A DNA stretch of 64,000 bases from Comamonas antarctica (GTDB lineage Bacteria > Pseudomonadota > Gammaproteobacteria > Burkholderiales > Burkholderiaceae_C), in contig NZ_CP054840.1 in the NCBI RefSeq assembly GCF_013363755.1, forward strand, positions 448,001 to 512,000. The letters run 5' to 3'. Within the stretch, counting starts at the first letter, position 1, and each line of letters opens with the position of its first letter. The translations under genes were made by a program, and so were the position numbers. Shown here piece by piece: positions 8,846-20,550 of the stretch. Under the pieces are notes generated by a model. That model worked only from the letters and a program-made list of their open reading frames with translations, had not been told where the DNA came from and ran no database searches.

Positions 8846-9517
8846 ATGGGCCTGCATCTCGACTTTGGTTTCTACAACTGGGACCTGGTGAGCAATTTTG
8901 TGCTCAAGGGCCTGTATTTCAGCTTGATGCTGACCGTGGTCGCGACCATTGGCGGCATCCTGTTCGGCACGCTGCTGGCGCTGATGCGCCTGTCGGGCAG
9001 GAAGTGGCTGGAAGTGCCGGCGACGATCTACGTCAACGGCATGCGCTCGATTCCGCTGGTGATGGTGATCCTGTGGTTCTTCCTGCTGATGCCGGCACTG
9101 ATCGGCAAGCCGATCGGCGCGGAACTGTCGGCCTACATCACCTTCATTGCCTTCGAGGCCGCCTACTTCAGCGAGATCATGCGCGCGGGCATCCAGTCGA
9201 TCGCCCGTGGCCAGGTGAACGCCGGCCAGGCGCTGGGCATGACCTACGGCCAGAACATGCGTCTGGTGGTACTGCCGCAGGCTTTCCGCAACATGCTGCC
9301 GGTGCTGCTGACGCAGACCATCATCCTGTTCCAGGACACCTCGCTGGTCTATGCCATCGGCGCCTACGACATGCTCAAGGGCTTCGAGGTCGCGGGCAAG
9401 AACTATGGCCGGCCGATCGAGGCCTACCTGGCCGCGGCCGTGGCCTATTTCGTGCTGTGCTTCGCGCTGTCCTGGCTGGTCAAGCGCCTGCACAAGAAGA
9501 TTGCCATCATTCGCTAA
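8846..9517 (+). CDS. gltK: Glutamate/aspartate ABC transporter permease GltK
   Basis: A 223-residue inner-membrane permease, second half of the channel. It has about five predicted helices. The EAA loop is GIQSIARGQVNAGQALGMTY near residue 120, and NGMRSIPLVMVILWFFLL is the same hydrophobic signature seen in GltJ. It starts two bases after gltJ, with the Shine-Dalgarno AGGAGG inside the gltJ tail, so the two are probably co-translated. The gltL gene follows after a 57-base gap. Confidence 0.93.
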   Translation: MGLHLDFGFYNWDLVSNFVLKGLYFSLMLTVVATIGGILFGTLLALMRLSGRKWLEVPATIYVNGMRSIPLVMVILWFFLLMPALIGKPIGAELSAYITFIAFEAAYFSEIMRAGIQSIARGQVNAGQALGMTYGQNMRLVVLPQAFRNMLPVLLTQTIILFQDTSLVYAIGAYDMLKGFEVAGKNYGRPIEAYLAAAVAYFVLCFALSWLVKRLHKKIAIIR

Positions 9518-9574
9518 ACGATCCCTTGAGCCGCTGCGCAGCAATGGACAACTGACACGAGTCGGAGAGTAAAA

Positions 9575-10312
<738 letters not shown>

Positions 10313-10443
10313 TCTCCCTGACGCGCAGTGCGCGTCAGCCAAGGAACAATGCCCGTTCTTCCTGATCCTGAGTTTTGCGAGGGATTGCAGGATGAATGGG
10401 CATTTTTGCGAGCGTCGCGCTTGCAATGGGAAAATACCGCTTT

Positions 10444-11484
10444 ATGACCGCCCCCATCGATTCCCTCACCATCACCCGCCCCGACGACTGGCACCTGCAT
10501 GTGCGCGACGGCGAGGCGCTGTACACCGTCGTGCCGCATACCGCCGCCCAGTTCGGGCGCGCGATCATCATGCCCAACCTGAAGCCGCCGGTCACGACGG
10601 CCGCGCAGGCGCAGGCCTACCGCGAACGCATTCTCGCGGCCGTGCCCGAAGGCATCTCCTTCGAGCCGCTGATGACGCTGTACCTCACAGACAACACCCC
10701 GGCCGAGGAAATCGTGCGTGCCAAGGCCGCAGGCGTGGTGGCGCTCAAGCTCTACCCGGCGGGTGCGACCACCAACAGCGATGCCGGCGTGACCGACCTG
10801 CGCAAGACCTATTCGACGCTCGAGGCCATGCAGCGCGAGGGCCTGCTGCTGCTGGTGCATGGCGAGGTCACGGGCAGCGAGATCGACCTGTTCGACCGCG
10901 AGGCGGCCTTCATCGAGCAGCAGCTGATTCCGCTGCGCCGCGATTTCCCCGAATTGAAGATCGTCTTCGAGCACATCACCACCCGCGAAGCCGCGCAGTA
11001 TGTGACCGAGGCCGACCGTTTTGTCGGCGCGACCATCACGCCCCAGCATCTGCTGTTCAACCGCAACGCGATCTTCACCGGCGGCATCCGCCCGCATTAC
11101 TACTGCCTGCCCGTGCTCAAGCGCGAGACCCACCGCCTGGCGCTGGTCGAGGCCGCGACCAGCGGCAACGCCAGGTTCTTCCTGGGCACCGACAGCGCGC
11201 CGCATGCCGCCCATCTCAAGGAGCATGCGACCGGCTGCGCGGGTTGCTACAGCGCGCATGCGGCGATCGAGATGTATGCCGAAGCCTTCGACAACGCGGG
11301 CGCGCTCGACAAGCTCGAAGCGTTTGCGAGCTTCAACGGGCCGGACTTCTACAGCCTGCCGCGCAACACCGGCACCATCACGCTGCGCCGCGAATCCTGG
11401 ACACCGCCCGAAAGCTTCGCGTTTGGCGAAGCCCAGCTCAAGCCGCTGCGCTCGGGCGAAGCGCTGCCTTGGAAGCTGGTCTGA
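10444..11484 (+). CDS. pyrC: Dihydroorotase
   Basis: A 346-residue class II dihydroorotase, close in length to E. coli PyrC (348). It closes N-carbamoyl-aspartate to dihydroorotate in pyrimidine synthesis in the cytoplasm. Metal ligands are visible: DWHLHVRDG (His17 and His19), the Lys that is carboxylated in ALKLYPAG, His in VHGEV and in EHITT, and the catalytic Asp in [14 protein letters not shown]. The ATG at 10444 was preferred to one at 10396, because [19 protein letters not shown] is the normal start. It overlaps the likely start of the next gene. Confidence 0.96.
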   Translation: MTAPIDSLTITRPDDWHLHVRDGEALYTVVPHTAAQFGRAIIMPNLKPPVTTAAQAQAYRERILAAVPEGISFEPLMTLYLTDNTPAEEIVRAKAAGVVALKLYPAGATTNSDAGVTDLRKTYSTLEAMQREGLLLLVHGEVTGSEIDLFDREAAFIEQQLIPLRRDFPELKIVFEHITTREAAQYVTEADRFVGATITPQHLLFNRNAIFTGGIRPHYYCLPVLKRETHRLALVEAATSGNARFFLGTDSAPHAAHLKEHATGCAGCYSAHAAIEMYAEAFDNAGALDKLEAFASFNGPDFYSLPRNTGTITLRRESWTPPESFAFGEAQLKPLRSGEALPWKLV

Positions 11485-12278
11485 CGCCTGCCGTCGACTG
11501 GTCGGCGCCCTGGCTGCAAAGCCTGCGCGCCGTGGCCGAGCCCATCCACGCGCGCATCGTCGCGGGAGGCAAGGTCGCCGATGCCGTCAATGCCGGATTG
11601 GCCGCGCTGCAGGCACAGGGCCGGCTGAAGGAACTCGCGGGCTGGCGCTTCGTGCCGCAGGCCGCATTGCCGCCGAGCATGGCTTACGAGGCGTTCATCC
11701 GCCGCGAGCATGCGGTGCCCACGCGCTGCAATCTGCACGACTTCTTCAATGCAATGGTCTGGCTGCACTATCCGCAGCTCAAGCTGCAGCTCAATGCGCT
11801 GCAGGCGCAGCAGATCGCGCAGGACGGCGTGGGCGCGCGGCGCGGGCCGCTGCGCGATGCGGCCACGCTGCTGGACGAGAACGGCGCGCTGCTGCTGGCG
11901 CCGCCCGCGCTGGAGCAGGCGCTGCGCCTGCGCGACTGGCAGCGGCTGGGCATCGGGCTGCGCCAGCTGTGGCGGCAGGCGCGGCTGTTGCCGCTGGGCC
12001 ATGCACTGCTGGAAAAGCTGGTGCAGCCGCGCAAGTCGATCACCGCGCATGTGCTGTGCCTGCCTGCGGCAATCGCCGATGCCGAAGTCGACGCCGCGCT
12101 GGCCGGCCAATGCAGTGCCGGATGGCTCGCGCAAAAACCCTTTAGCCCCTTGCCGGTGCTGGGCGTGCCGGGCTGGTGGCAGGGGAATGAACAGGTTTGC
12201 TTTTATGATGATCCCCGCGTGTTTCGCAGCGCCCGGCCTCACAAGCCCATACAACAGAAAGACGGCACCGCTGCGTGA
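11469..12278 (+). CDS. DUF3025-family protein, start uncertain
   Basis: About 269 residues of a protein I recognise as the DUF3025 family, common in Beta- and Gammaproteobacteria and without an established function. Conserved-looking patches are [25 protein letters not shown] and [24 protein letters not shown] near the C-terminus. No signal peptide or membrane helix is seen. No ATG is well placed. TTG at 11469 (overlapping pyrC by 16 bases) or the CTG at 11481 that overlaps the pyrC stop would both give a full domain. The overlap suggests coupling to pyrC translation. Confidence 0.8.
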   Translation: MEAGLTPAVDWSAPWLQSLRAVAEPIHARIVAGGKVADAVNAGLAALQAQGRLKELAGWRFVPQAALPPSMAYEAFIRREHAVPTRCNLHDFFNAMVWLHYPQLKLQLNALQAQQIAQDGVGARRGPLRDAATLLDENGALLLAPPALEQALRLRDWQRLGIGLRQLWRQARLLPLGHALLEKLVQPRKSITAHVLCLPAAIADAEVDAALAGQCSAGWLAQKPFSPLPVLGVPGWWQGNEQVCFYDDPRVFRSARPHKPIQQKDGTAA

Positions 12279-12358
12279 CTTGAACCGTGCATCACCCGCC
12301 CCCAGATAGGGTCTTGCGGTGAATGCGCCGCTTTTCTCCATATGGAGTACCCATCCCC

Positions 12359-13228
12359 ATGAAACGTATTGCTCTTTTTCTATTGACCAACATTGCCGTC
12401 GTGGCGGTGTTGGGCATCGTCGCCAGCCTGCTGGGCGTCAACCGCTACCTCACCGCCAACGGGCTCAACCTCGGTGCGCTGCTGGGCTTCGCCTTCATCA
12501 TGGGCTTTGGCGGCGCGATCATCTCGCTGCTGATCAGCAAGCCCGTGGCCAAGTGGTCGTCGGGCGTGCACGTGATCAACGAGCCGCGCAATGCCGATGA
12601 GGCCTGGATCGTCAACACCGTGCGCGGCTTTGCCGACAAGGCCGGCATCGGCATGCCCGAGGTCGGCATCTATGAAGGCGAACCGAATGCGTTTGCCACG
12701 GGCGCGTTCAAGAACAACGCGCTGGTCGCGGTGTCGACCGGCCTGCTGTCGGGCATGACGCGCGAGGAAGTCGAGGCCGTCATCGGCCATGAAGTCGCGC
12801 ACATTGCCAATGGCGACATGGTCACCATGACGCTGATCCAGGGCGTGATGAACACCTTTGTGGTGTTCCTGTCGCGCGTGATCGGCTATGCGGTGGACAG
12901 TTTCCTGCGCAAGAACGACAGCGAAAGCTCGGGCCCGGGCATCGGCTATTACGTGACCACCATCGTGCTCGACATCCTGCTGGGATTCGTGGCCGCGATG
13001 ATCGTCGCCTGGTTCAGCCGCCAGCGCGAGTTCCGCGCCGACGCCGGCGCCGCGCAGCTCATGGGCCGCAAGCAGCCGATGATCAACGCCCTGGCGCGCC
13101 TGGGCGGCATGCATCCGGGCGAGCTGCCCAAGAGCGTGGCCACGCTGGGCATCACCGGCAACATCGGCAAGCTGTTCTCCACCCATCCCCCGATGGAAGA
13201 GCGCATTGCCGCACTGCAAAAGGCCTGA
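12359..13228 (+). CDS. htpX: Membrane zinc metalloprotease HtpX
   Basis: A 289-residue inner-membrane M48 protease that degrades damaged membrane proteins. Two hydrophobic helices lie near the N-terminus (residues 4-26 and 35-58) and two follow the active site. The zinc site is HEVAH (His144 and His148, with Glu145 catalytic), and the third ligand is the Glu in EFRADAGAA. The C-terminus [12 protein letters not shown] is the family's usual end. The ATG at 12359 gives the standard start [11 protein letters not shown]. It has its own terminator, so it may be transcribed alone or after the DUF3025 gene 80 bases upstream. Confidence 0.95.
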   Translation: MKRIALFLLTNIAVVAVLGIVASLLGVNRYLTANGLNLGALLGFAFIMGFGGAIISLLISKPVAKWSSGVHVINEPRNADEAWIVNTVRGFADKAGIGMPEVGIYEGEPNAFATGAFKNNALVAVSTGLLSGMTREEVEAVIGHEVAHIANGDMVTMTLIQGVMNTFVVFLSRVIGYAVDSFLRKNDSESSGPGIGYYVTTIVLDILLGFVAAMIVAWFSRQREFRADAGAAQLMGRKQPMINALARLGGMHPGELPKSVATLGITGNIGKLFSTHPPMEERIAALQKA

Positions 13229-13258
13229 CCTCCGGGGCTGGGCCCCGTGTGCTGCATG

Positions 13259-13291
13259 AAAAGCCCGCGTTGAAGGACGTGGGCTTTTTTT
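13259..13291 (+). terminator. Intrinsic terminator after htpX
   Basis: A 12-bp stem, AAAAGCCCGCGT / ACGTGGGCTTTT (one G-U pair), with a 6-base loop and a T-run. The A-run on the 5' side means it could also work in the minus direction for the convergent gene. Confidence 0.9.
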
Positions 13292-13318
13292 CGCCTGGGG
13301 AGGGGTAGGTCCCGCTCT

Positions 13319-13371
13319 CCCTGAGCCTGTCGAAGGGCGTCTAAGCCCTACACCCTTGAGGTGGCTCAGGG
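13319..13371. repeat. Dispersed palindromic repeat pair (GAGCCTGTCGAAGGG type)
   Basis: Left arm CCCTGAGCCTGTCGAAGGG (13319-13337) and a diverged inverted right arm CCCTTGAGGTGGCTCAGGG (13353-13371). The left arm matches the copies at 50407 and 50436. It lies between convergent genes. Confidence 0.75.
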
Positions 13372-13391
13372 TGAGCGGCTAACGGCCCGCT

Positions 13392-13955
13392 TCAGGACGA
13401 ACGGGGAGACTGGCGCAGACTGGCGCGGCGTCCGATCCACAGGCGGAACGGCAGCAGCAGCGAGACGCCCATGGCCAGTTTCACGCCCAGATCGCCAATC
13501 GCCCAGGTGATCCAGGGCAGGTCTTCACCCGCAAAGCCGATGCTCCAGAACAGCGCCGTGTCGAGCACCGCGGCCAGCAGCGTGGCAATCAGCGGGGCGC
13601 GCCACCAGCGGCCCTGGCGCAGGCGGTCGAACACCTGGATGTCGAGCAGCTGCGAGCACAGGAAGGCCGCGCCCGATGCCACGGCAATGCGCAGCGGTGC
13701 CAGCACCAGCGAGGCCGCGACGGCCACCGCAAAGCCGACCCAGGCAATGCGCCGCGCATGGCCCGGGCCGTGCGCGCGGTTGGCGAGTTCGCTGACCAGG
13801 AAGGCAAACGGGTAGGTGATCGCGCCCCAGGTGAGCCAGTCGTTGATGGGAAACTGGACCAGGATGTTGGATGCCAGCACCACGGCGGCCATGGCCAGCG
13901 TGGCCTGCACCAGCGCGCGCCGCGTGGGCGCGGTGAAAGCAATTGCCTGTGCCAT
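13392..13955 (-). CDS. yhhQ: Queuosine-precursor transporter, YhhQ/VUT family
   Basis: A 187-residue inner-membrane protein with about five or six hydrophobic helices. The motifs NILVQFPINDWLTWGAITYPFAFLVSELAN and LCSQLLDIQVFDRLR are those of the VUT/YhhQ family. E. coli YhhQ imports preQ0/preQ1 for queuosine, a tRNA wobble-base modification. The frame is open far upstream through the neighbouring gene, but the ATG at 13955 directly precedes the first family-like residues. It starts five bases after the stop of the FAD-protein gene and is probably co-transcribed with it. Confidence 0.85.
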   Translation of the reverse strand: MAQAIAFTAPTRRALVQATLAMAAVVLASNILVQFPINDWLTWGAITYPFAFLVSELANRAHGPGHARRIAWVGFAVAVAASLVLAPLRIAVASGAAFLCSQLLDIQVFDRLRQGRWWRAPLIATLLAAVLDTALFWSIGFAGEDLPWITWAIGDLGVKLAMGVSLLLPFRLWIGRRASLRQSPRSS

Positions 13956-13960
13956 GGTGG

Positions 13961-15730
13961 TCAGCGGCGGTTGGCGGGTACGGGCAGGCCCAGGATCTGC
14001 CTTGCCACGGCCTCGGCCACGCGGATGCCATCGACGCCCGCCGACAGGATGCCGCCGGCGTAGCTTGCGCCTTCGCCGGCCGGATAAAGGCCGCGCGTGT
14101 TGAGGCTTTGCAGGCTGTCGTCGCGGCCGATCTTGAGCGGCGACGAGGTGCGGGTTTCCACGCCGGTGAGCAGCGCATCGGGCATGTCGTAGCCGCGGAT
14201 CTTCTTGCCGAAAGCCGGCAGGGCTTCGCGCATGGCTTCGATGGCATAGGCCGGCAGCGCGGCCTGCAGATCGATCAGGTGCACGCCGGGCTTGTACGAA
14301 GGCTCGACCTCGCCCAGCGCCGTCGAGGGCTGTCCGGCGAGAAAATCCTCGACGCGCTGGGCCGGCGCGTTGTAGTTGCTGCCGCCCAGCACATAGGCGC
14401 GCGACTCGAGCTGGCGCTGGAACACGATGCCCGACAGCGGGTGGAACTCGCCGTCGGCAAGATGCTCGACGCCATAGGTCTCGCCGCCAAAGGCCGCGGC
14501 AAAGGCTTCGGGCGTGCGCGGATAGTCCACCGGGTCGATGGCCACGACCATGCCGGCGTTGGCATTGCGCTCGTTGCGCGAATACTGGCTCATGCCGTTG
14601 GTCACCACGCGCTCGGGCTCGCTGGTGGCGGCCACGACGGTGCCGCCGGGGCACATGCAGAAGCTGTAGACCGCGCGTCCGTTGGCCGCATGGTGCACCA
14701 GCTTGTAGTCGGCCGCGCCCAGCAGCGGATGGCCCGCATGGCGGCCCCAGCGCGCGCGGTCGATGATGCTTTGCGGGTGTTCGATGCGCACGCCGATGGA
14801 AAACGGCTTGGCTTCCATGCTCACGCCGCGCTGGTAGAGCCGGGCAAAGGTATCGCGTGCGCTGTGGCCCAGCGCAATGACCACCTGCTCGGCCGCGAGC
14901 TCGGAGCAGGTGTCGGTGGCCAGGTCGCGCACCACCAGGCCGCGCACGCGGCGCATGCCCTCGCCCTCGGCATCGTCGAGCAGCACGTCTTCGACGCGCT
15001 GGCCGAAGCGCACTTCGCCGCCCAGCGCGATGATCTGGGCGCGGATGTTCTCGACCACCTTGACCAGCTTGAAGGTGCCGATATGCGGGTGCGCCGCGTA
15101 GAGGATCTCGGGCGGCGCGCCGGCGTCGACGAATTCCTGCATGACCTTGCGGCCCAGGAAACGCGGGTCCTTGATCTGGCTGTAGAGCTTGCCGTCGGAG
15201 AAGGTGCCGGCGCCGCCTTCGCCGAACTGCACGTTGGATTCGGGCGTGAGCTCGCGCTTGCGCCACAGGCCCCAGGTGTCCTGCGTGCGTTCGCGCACGT
15301 TCTTGCCGCGTTCGAGCACGATGGGCTTGAAGCCCATTTGCGCGAGCGCCAGCGCGGCAAAGATGCCGCAGGGGCCGAAGCCCACGACCACCGGGCGCTG
15401 CGCGAGCCCGGCCGGCGCCTGGCCCACGGGTTGCCAGGCCATGTCGGGCGTGGCATTCACATGCGGATGGTTCTCGAAGCGCGCCAGCAGTGCGGCTTCC
15501 TGCGCTGGATCGGCAAGCCCGATGTCGACGATATAGACCGCCTGCAGGTCGGCCTTGCGCGCGTCGAAGCTGCGCTTGAAGACCTGCAGCGTGCCCAGCT
15601 CGGCGGGCGCGAGCCCCAGCAGCTGGGCGGCGAGCGTGCGCAGCCGGGCCTCGGGGTGGAATTCGGTGTGGTTCTCGGGATCGAAGGTGATCGCCGACAG
15701 CGGGAGTTTGAGTTCTGCGATACGGATCAT
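13961..15730 (-). CDS. NAD(P)/FAD-dependent oxidoreductase (COG2509-type)
   Basis: A 589-residue flavoprotein of unknown substrate. The FAD-binding Rossmann motif GFGPCGIFAALALAQMG sits near residue 116, preceded by an N-terminal domain of about 110 residues typical of this dehydrogenase family. Other family marks are ERGKNVRERT, NVQFGEGGAGTFSDGKLYSQIKD and CMCPGGTVVAATSEPE. No signal peptide is present, so it is probably cytoplasmic. yhhQ follows five bases after its stop. The start at 15730 (MIRIAELKLPL) is the only well-placed ATG. Confidence 0.88.
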   Translation of the reverse strand: MIRIAELKLPLSAITFDPENHTEFHPEARLRTLAAQLLGLAPAELGTLQVFKRSFDARKADLQAVYIVDIGLADPAQEAALLARFENHPHVNATPDMAWQPVGQAPAGLAQRPVVVGFGPCGIFAALALAQMGFKPIVLERGKNVRERTQDTWGLWRKRELTPESNVQFGEGGAGTFSDGKLYSQIKDPRFLGRKVMQEFVDAGAPPEILYAAHPHIGTFKLVKVVENIRAQIIALGGEVRFGQRVEDVLLDDAEGEGMRRVRGLVVRDLATDTCSELAAEQVVIALGHSARDTFARLYQRGVSMEAKPFSIGVRIEHPQSIIDRARWGRHAGHPLLGAADYKLVHHAANGRAVYSFCMCPGGTVVAATSEPERVVTNGMSQYSRNERNANAGMVVAIDPVDYPRTPEAFAAAFGGETYGVEHLADGEFHPLSGIVFQRQLESRAYVLGGSNYNAPAQRVEDFLAGQPSTALGEVEPSYKPGVHLIDLQAALPAYAIEAMREALPAFGKKIRGYDMPDALLTGVETRTSSPLKIGRDDSLQSLNTRGLYPAGEGASYAGGILSAGVDGIRVAEAVARQILGLPVPANRR

Positions 15731-15981
15731 GGCTCGGGTCTATCAAGCAAGGCGGCGATGGTAAGGCAAATGCCGCCGCGCAGATGCGCGCCGCTGCGGC
15801 GACCTTGAATGCCGATCGGATTAAGCACTGTGTGCGGCCTGTTTCAGAAAAATTACGTTCCCGAAGCAAATAACGACTTTGTGTCTCAAACTTACCTTGA
15901 TTGCCGCGCTGTCCTCGCCGGCAGCGTCCGCCAGCGCGCATCCTTTGGCCACGGGTTAACCCGAAACTCTGAAAGGTCTGT

Positions 15982-16194
15982 ATGAAGCGCAATTCCTCCG
16001 CCCTGGCCGCGGCCTGTGTCGTAGCCGTTCTCTCGCTGTCCGGCTGCGCCGGCGGCAAATCCTGGATGCCCTGGAGCAACACGCCCACCGATGGCGCGGC
16101 GGTGCAGCAGGGCAGCGGCACGCAGGGCTACAGCAGCCATGCCGGCAGCCGTGTCGATCCCTACAAACCGCTGGAAGTGCACGAGCCGCGTTGA
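15982..16194 (+). CDS. Small lipoprotein, 70 residues
   Basis: A short secreted protein with a lipoprotein signal: positively charged start MKRNSS, a hydrophobic core, then the lipobox LSGC with Cys22 as the lipid-modified residue. The mature part (about 49 residues) is polar and rich in Gly, Ser and Pro, and would sit on the inner or outer membrane. It starts after GAAAGG at 15971-15976. It is divergent from the FAD gene (251-base gap) and convergent with the ABC exporter. Function is unknown. Confidence 0.75.
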   Translation: MKRNSSALAAACVVAVLSLSGCAGGKSWMPWSNTPTDGAAVQQGSGTQGYSSHAGSRVDPYKPLEVHEPR

Positions 16195-16216
16195 GCCGCC
16201 GCCGGGGCGGCGCGTT

Positions 16217-18079
<1,863 letters not shown>

Positions 18080-18160
18080 CTGATCTTAGGCCGAGGGACG
18101 GCATCGTGGCGCGCTAGCCGGCTATTCCCTGCGCTGCCCAGGTGTTGGTCAACAGGACAT

Positions 18161-18193
18161 AAAAAAAAGACACTGCCGCAAAGGCAGTGTCTT
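18161..18193 (-). terminator. Intrinsic terminator after cysK
   Basis: Read on the minus strand: an 11-bp stem, AAGACACTGCC / GGCAGTGTCTT, with a 5-base loop, followed by a run of T. It begins 20 bases after the cysK stop. Confidence 0.92.
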
Positions 18194-18213
18194 CATTGGG
18201 GAGCTTGTCCGGA

Positions 18214-19131
18214 TCAGGTGGGAAGGAAACCGTCCACCGACAGGTAGCGTTCGCCGGTGTCGTAGGAGAAGCCCAGCACCTTGGCACCCACGGGCAGCTC
18301 GGGCAGCTTCTGGGCAATGGCGGCCAGCGTCGCGCCCGACGAGATGCCGACCAGCAGGCCTTCCTCGCGTGCGGCGCGGCGCGCATATTCGCGCGCGGGC
18401 TCGGCCTCGACCTGGATCACGCCGTCCAGCAGGCTGGTGTCGAGGTTCTTCGGGATGAAGCCCGCGCCAATGCCCTGGATGGGATGCGGCGCGGGCGCGC
18501 CGCCCGAGATGACGGGCGAGGCCGCGGGTTCGACGGCATACACCTTGAGCTGCGGGAACTTGGCCTTGAGCTGGCGCGCCACGCCCGTGAGGTGGCCGCC
18601 GGTGCCGACGCCGGTGATCAGCACATCGATGCCGTCCGGGAAGTCGGCGAGGATCTCCTGCGCCGTCGTGCGCTCGTGCACCTCGACGTTGGCCGGGTTC
18701 TCGAACTGCTGGGGAATCCAGGCGCCGGGCGTCTGCGCGGCCAGTTCCTCGGCGCGCGCGATCGCGCCCTTCATGCCCTTCTCCTTGGGCGTCAGGTCGA
18801 ACGTTGCGCCATAGGCCAGCATCAGGCGGCGGCGTTCGACGGACATGCTGTCGGGCATGACCAGGATCAGCTTGTAGCCCTTGACGGCTGCCACCAGCGC
18901 CAGGCCGACACCGGTGTTGCCGCTGGTCGGCTCGATGATCGTGCCGCCGGGTTGCAGCCGGCCGGACTTCTCGGCGTCTTCGATCATCGCCAGCGCGATG
19001 CGGTCCTTGATCGAGCCGCCGGGATTGCTGCGCTCGGACTTGATCCACACCTGGGCCGTGGCGCCAAACAGGCGGCCCATGCGCACATGGGGGGTGTTTC
19101 CGATGGTTTGCAGAATGCTGTCGACTTTCAT
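18214..19131 (-). CDS. cysK: Cysteine synthase (O-acetylserine sulfhydrylase)
   Basis: A 305-residue PLP enzyme that makes L-cysteine from O-acetylserine and sulfide in the cytoplasm. The PLP lysine is Lys42 in [10 protein letters not shown]. The phosphate and substrate loops are EPTSGNTG (near residue 70) and [24 protein letters not shown] and GERYLS near the C-terminus favour the CysK rather than the CysM type. The frame extends 96 codons upstream into unrelated sequence, so I chose the ATG at 19131 ([18 protein letters not shown]), which has GGAGC just before it. It is transcribed away from rnpB and ends in its own terminator. Confidence 0.93.
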   Translation of the reverse strand: MKVDSILQTIGNTPHVRMGRLFGATAQVWIKSERSNPGGSIKDRIALAMIEDAEKSGRLQPGGTIIEPTSGNTGVGLALVAAVKGYKLILVMPDSMSVERRRLMLAYGATFDLTPKEKGMKGAIARAEELAAQTPGAWIPQQFENPANVEVHERTTAQEILADFPDGIDVLITGVGTGGHLTGVARQLKAKFPQLKVYAVEPAASPVISGGAPAPHPIQGIGAGFIPKNLDTSLLDGVIQVEAEPAREYARRAAREEGLLVGISSGATLAAIAQKLPELPVGAKVLGFSYDTGERYLSVDGFLPT

Positions 19132-19261
19132 GGAAGCTCCTTGGCGATTGCGGGGTTGATCTGACATTCTGGCGCAGTTGATCTGCGATCTGGCGCATAT
19201 TCTTATGCGCTGGAGGCAGGATGCGCGCGCGGGGCATTGCGGCTGGGCGATAATCCGCCGC

Positions 19262-19592
19262 GTGAAGTCCACCAGACCGCCGCTGGTGCTGGCGCCGAAA
19301 GGCCGCACTGGAGGAACGTCCGGACTGCATAGGGCAGCGTAGCAGCTAACGGCTGTCCACCGCGAGGTGAGGATCAGAGCAACAGAGACGAGCCGCTTGA
19401 GTGCGGGTGAAACGGGCAATCTCTACGCGCAGCAATACCAAGTAGGCACACGTTGACGGGGCCCCCGGAGTGTGCGGGTAGGTAGCATCGAGCTGGTTGG
19501 GCGACCACCAGCCAAGAGTAATGGCGGTCACGCCGCCGATTCTCGCAAGGGAATCGGCGGTGCACAGAATCCGGCTTATCGGTGGGCTTCAC
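19262..19592 (+). ncRNA. rnpB: RNase P RNA (class A)
   Basis: The catalytic RNA that trims the 5' leader of tRNA precursors. The ends pair as helix P1: GTGAAGTCCACC (19262-19273) with GGTGGGCTTCAC (19581-19592), allowing one G-U pair. The conserved core shows GAGGAACGTCCGGAC followed by ATAGGGCAG near the 5' end, GGTGAAACGGGCAATCTC in the middle and ACAGAATCCGGCTTAT near the 3' end. The usual GGAAAGTCC reads GGAACGTCC here. A strong terminator follows 11 bases later. It is divergent from cysK with about 130 bases between. Confidence 0.95.
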
Positions 19593-19603
19593 ACTTTTCA
19601 TGC

Positions 19604-19639
19604 AAAAAGCGCCTGGTGGTTTGCCAGGCGCTTTTTTTT
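19604..19639 (+). terminator. Intrinsic terminator after rnpB
   Basis: A 13-bp stem, AAAAAGCGCCTGG / CCAGGCGCTTTTT, with a 7-base loop and a run of eight T. Confidence 0.93.
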
Positions 19640-19649
19640 CGAGGGCAGG

Positions 19650-19764
19650 CCGTTCATGGTTCGACGGGCCCGCCGAGGGGAGCTCACCACGAACGGTTCG
19701 AACGGGTTCTGAGCGCAGGACAAACGAAAAAACCGTTCGTGGTGAGCCTGTCGAACCATGAACG
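19650..19764. repeat. Inverted pair of dispersed repeats (CCGTTC...GAACGG type)
   Basis: One split copy at 19650-19696 (CCGTTCATGGTTCGAC, then a GC-rich insert, then AGCTCACCACGAACGG). An intact copy in reverse lies at 19733-19764 (CCGTTCGTGGTGAGCC, then TGTCGAACCATGAACG), followed by a partial CCTGTCGAAGG. The pair could fold into a long imperfect stem between rnpB and the convergent gene. No gene is supported here. The rest of 19132-19806 holds rnpB and its terminator. Confidence 0.8.
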
Positions 19765-19806
19765 TCCTGCCCTGTCGAAGGAGACATCGAACGTCGCGTC
19801 GACCCT

Positions 19807-20550
19807 TCAGAATTTTTCCCAGGGCAGCAGATAACGCCACTGCCCTTCGGGCAGCTTGGCCATCGAGACGCGGCCGATGCGCAGGCGGCGCATGCTCACC
19901 ACCTGCAAGCCCACCTGCTCGCACATGGCGTCGATCTTGTCGGGCCAGAAGCCCTTGATCGCAAACCGCAGGTGGTTTTCGTTCTGCCAGCTGACCTTGG
20001 CCGGCGGCAGCGGCTGGCGGTCGGCGATCAGGCCGTGGCACAGGCGCTGCAGGCCGCCTTCCACGATCTGGCCTTTGACGCCGACGACGATTTCCTGCTC
20101 GAGCGCATAGGCGTCTTCCTCGAGCTTGCGCGCAATGCGGGGGTCCTGGGTGTAGATGACCAGGCCGCTGGCGGGAACGGGAATCGGCAGGAAGGCCAGC
20201 TGGTCGGCAAAGTGGCGCTCGAGCACGCGCACCGGCGCGGGTGCGTCGTATTCGGCGAGGTTCTTTTCGGTCAGCAGGCCGTGCGCGCTGGGCACGCGGC
20301 CATAGGGCTGGCCCTGGGTGTAGCCGGCGGGCTTGTGCAGCAGCAGCGTCACGGGCGGGATCGCCTCGGCCTTGGCGCCAGGCGCCAGACGGATCTGCTG
20401 GCCGGGGCCGACATGCGTGCCGGGAACCAGCGCCACCTTGCCGTCGACCTGCACATGGCCGGCTTCGATATACAGCTCGGCTTCGCGGCGCGAGCAATCT
20501 TGTTGTTCCGCCAGTCGCTTGGACAGGCGGACGGATTCAGTTTGAGACAT
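19807..20550 (-). CDS. RsuA/RluF-like pseudouridine synthase family protein, active site altered
   Basis: A 247-residue protein with an N-terminal S4 RNA-binding domain (SVRLSKRLAEQQDCSRREAELYIEAG) followed by a pseudouridine synthase fold. Family members isomerise a uridine in 23S or 16S rRNA. The motif that normally carries the catalytic Asp (GRLD-x-x-T/S-x-GL) reads LPIPVPASGL near residue 123, with no Asp, so activity is doubtful although the fold looks conserved to the end. It overlaps the upstream Nudix/MBL gene by 14 bases and was read from the ATG at 20550. It may be an RNA-binding protein without isomerase activity, or belong to a subgroup with another active-site arrangement. Confidence 0.82.
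   Translation of the reverse strand: MSQTESVRLSKRLAEQQDCSRREAELYIEAGHVQVDGKVALVPGTHVGPGQQIRLAPGAKAEAIPPVTLLLHKPAGYTQGQPYGRVPSAHGLLTEKNLAEYDAPAPVRVLERHFADQLAFLPIPVPASGLVIYTQDPRIARKLEEDAYALEQEIVVGVKGQIVEGGLQRLCHGLIADRQPLPPAKVSWQNENHLRFAIKGFWPDKIDAMCEQVGLQVVSMRRLRIGRVSMAKLPEGQWRYLLPWEKF

Noticed and set aside
13943..15808. Open frame of 621 codons on the plus strand over the FAD-protein gene
   Set aside because: It is an antisense shadow. The minus-strand frame shows a clear FAD-binding motif and family sequence, while the plus-strand translation is low-complexity Arg/Gly/Ala/His with no domain.
19374..19787. Minus-strand frame of 137 codons over rnpB
   Set aside because: It lies across the RNase P RNA gene, its terminator and repeats. 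The RNA is certain from its conserved core and paired ends.
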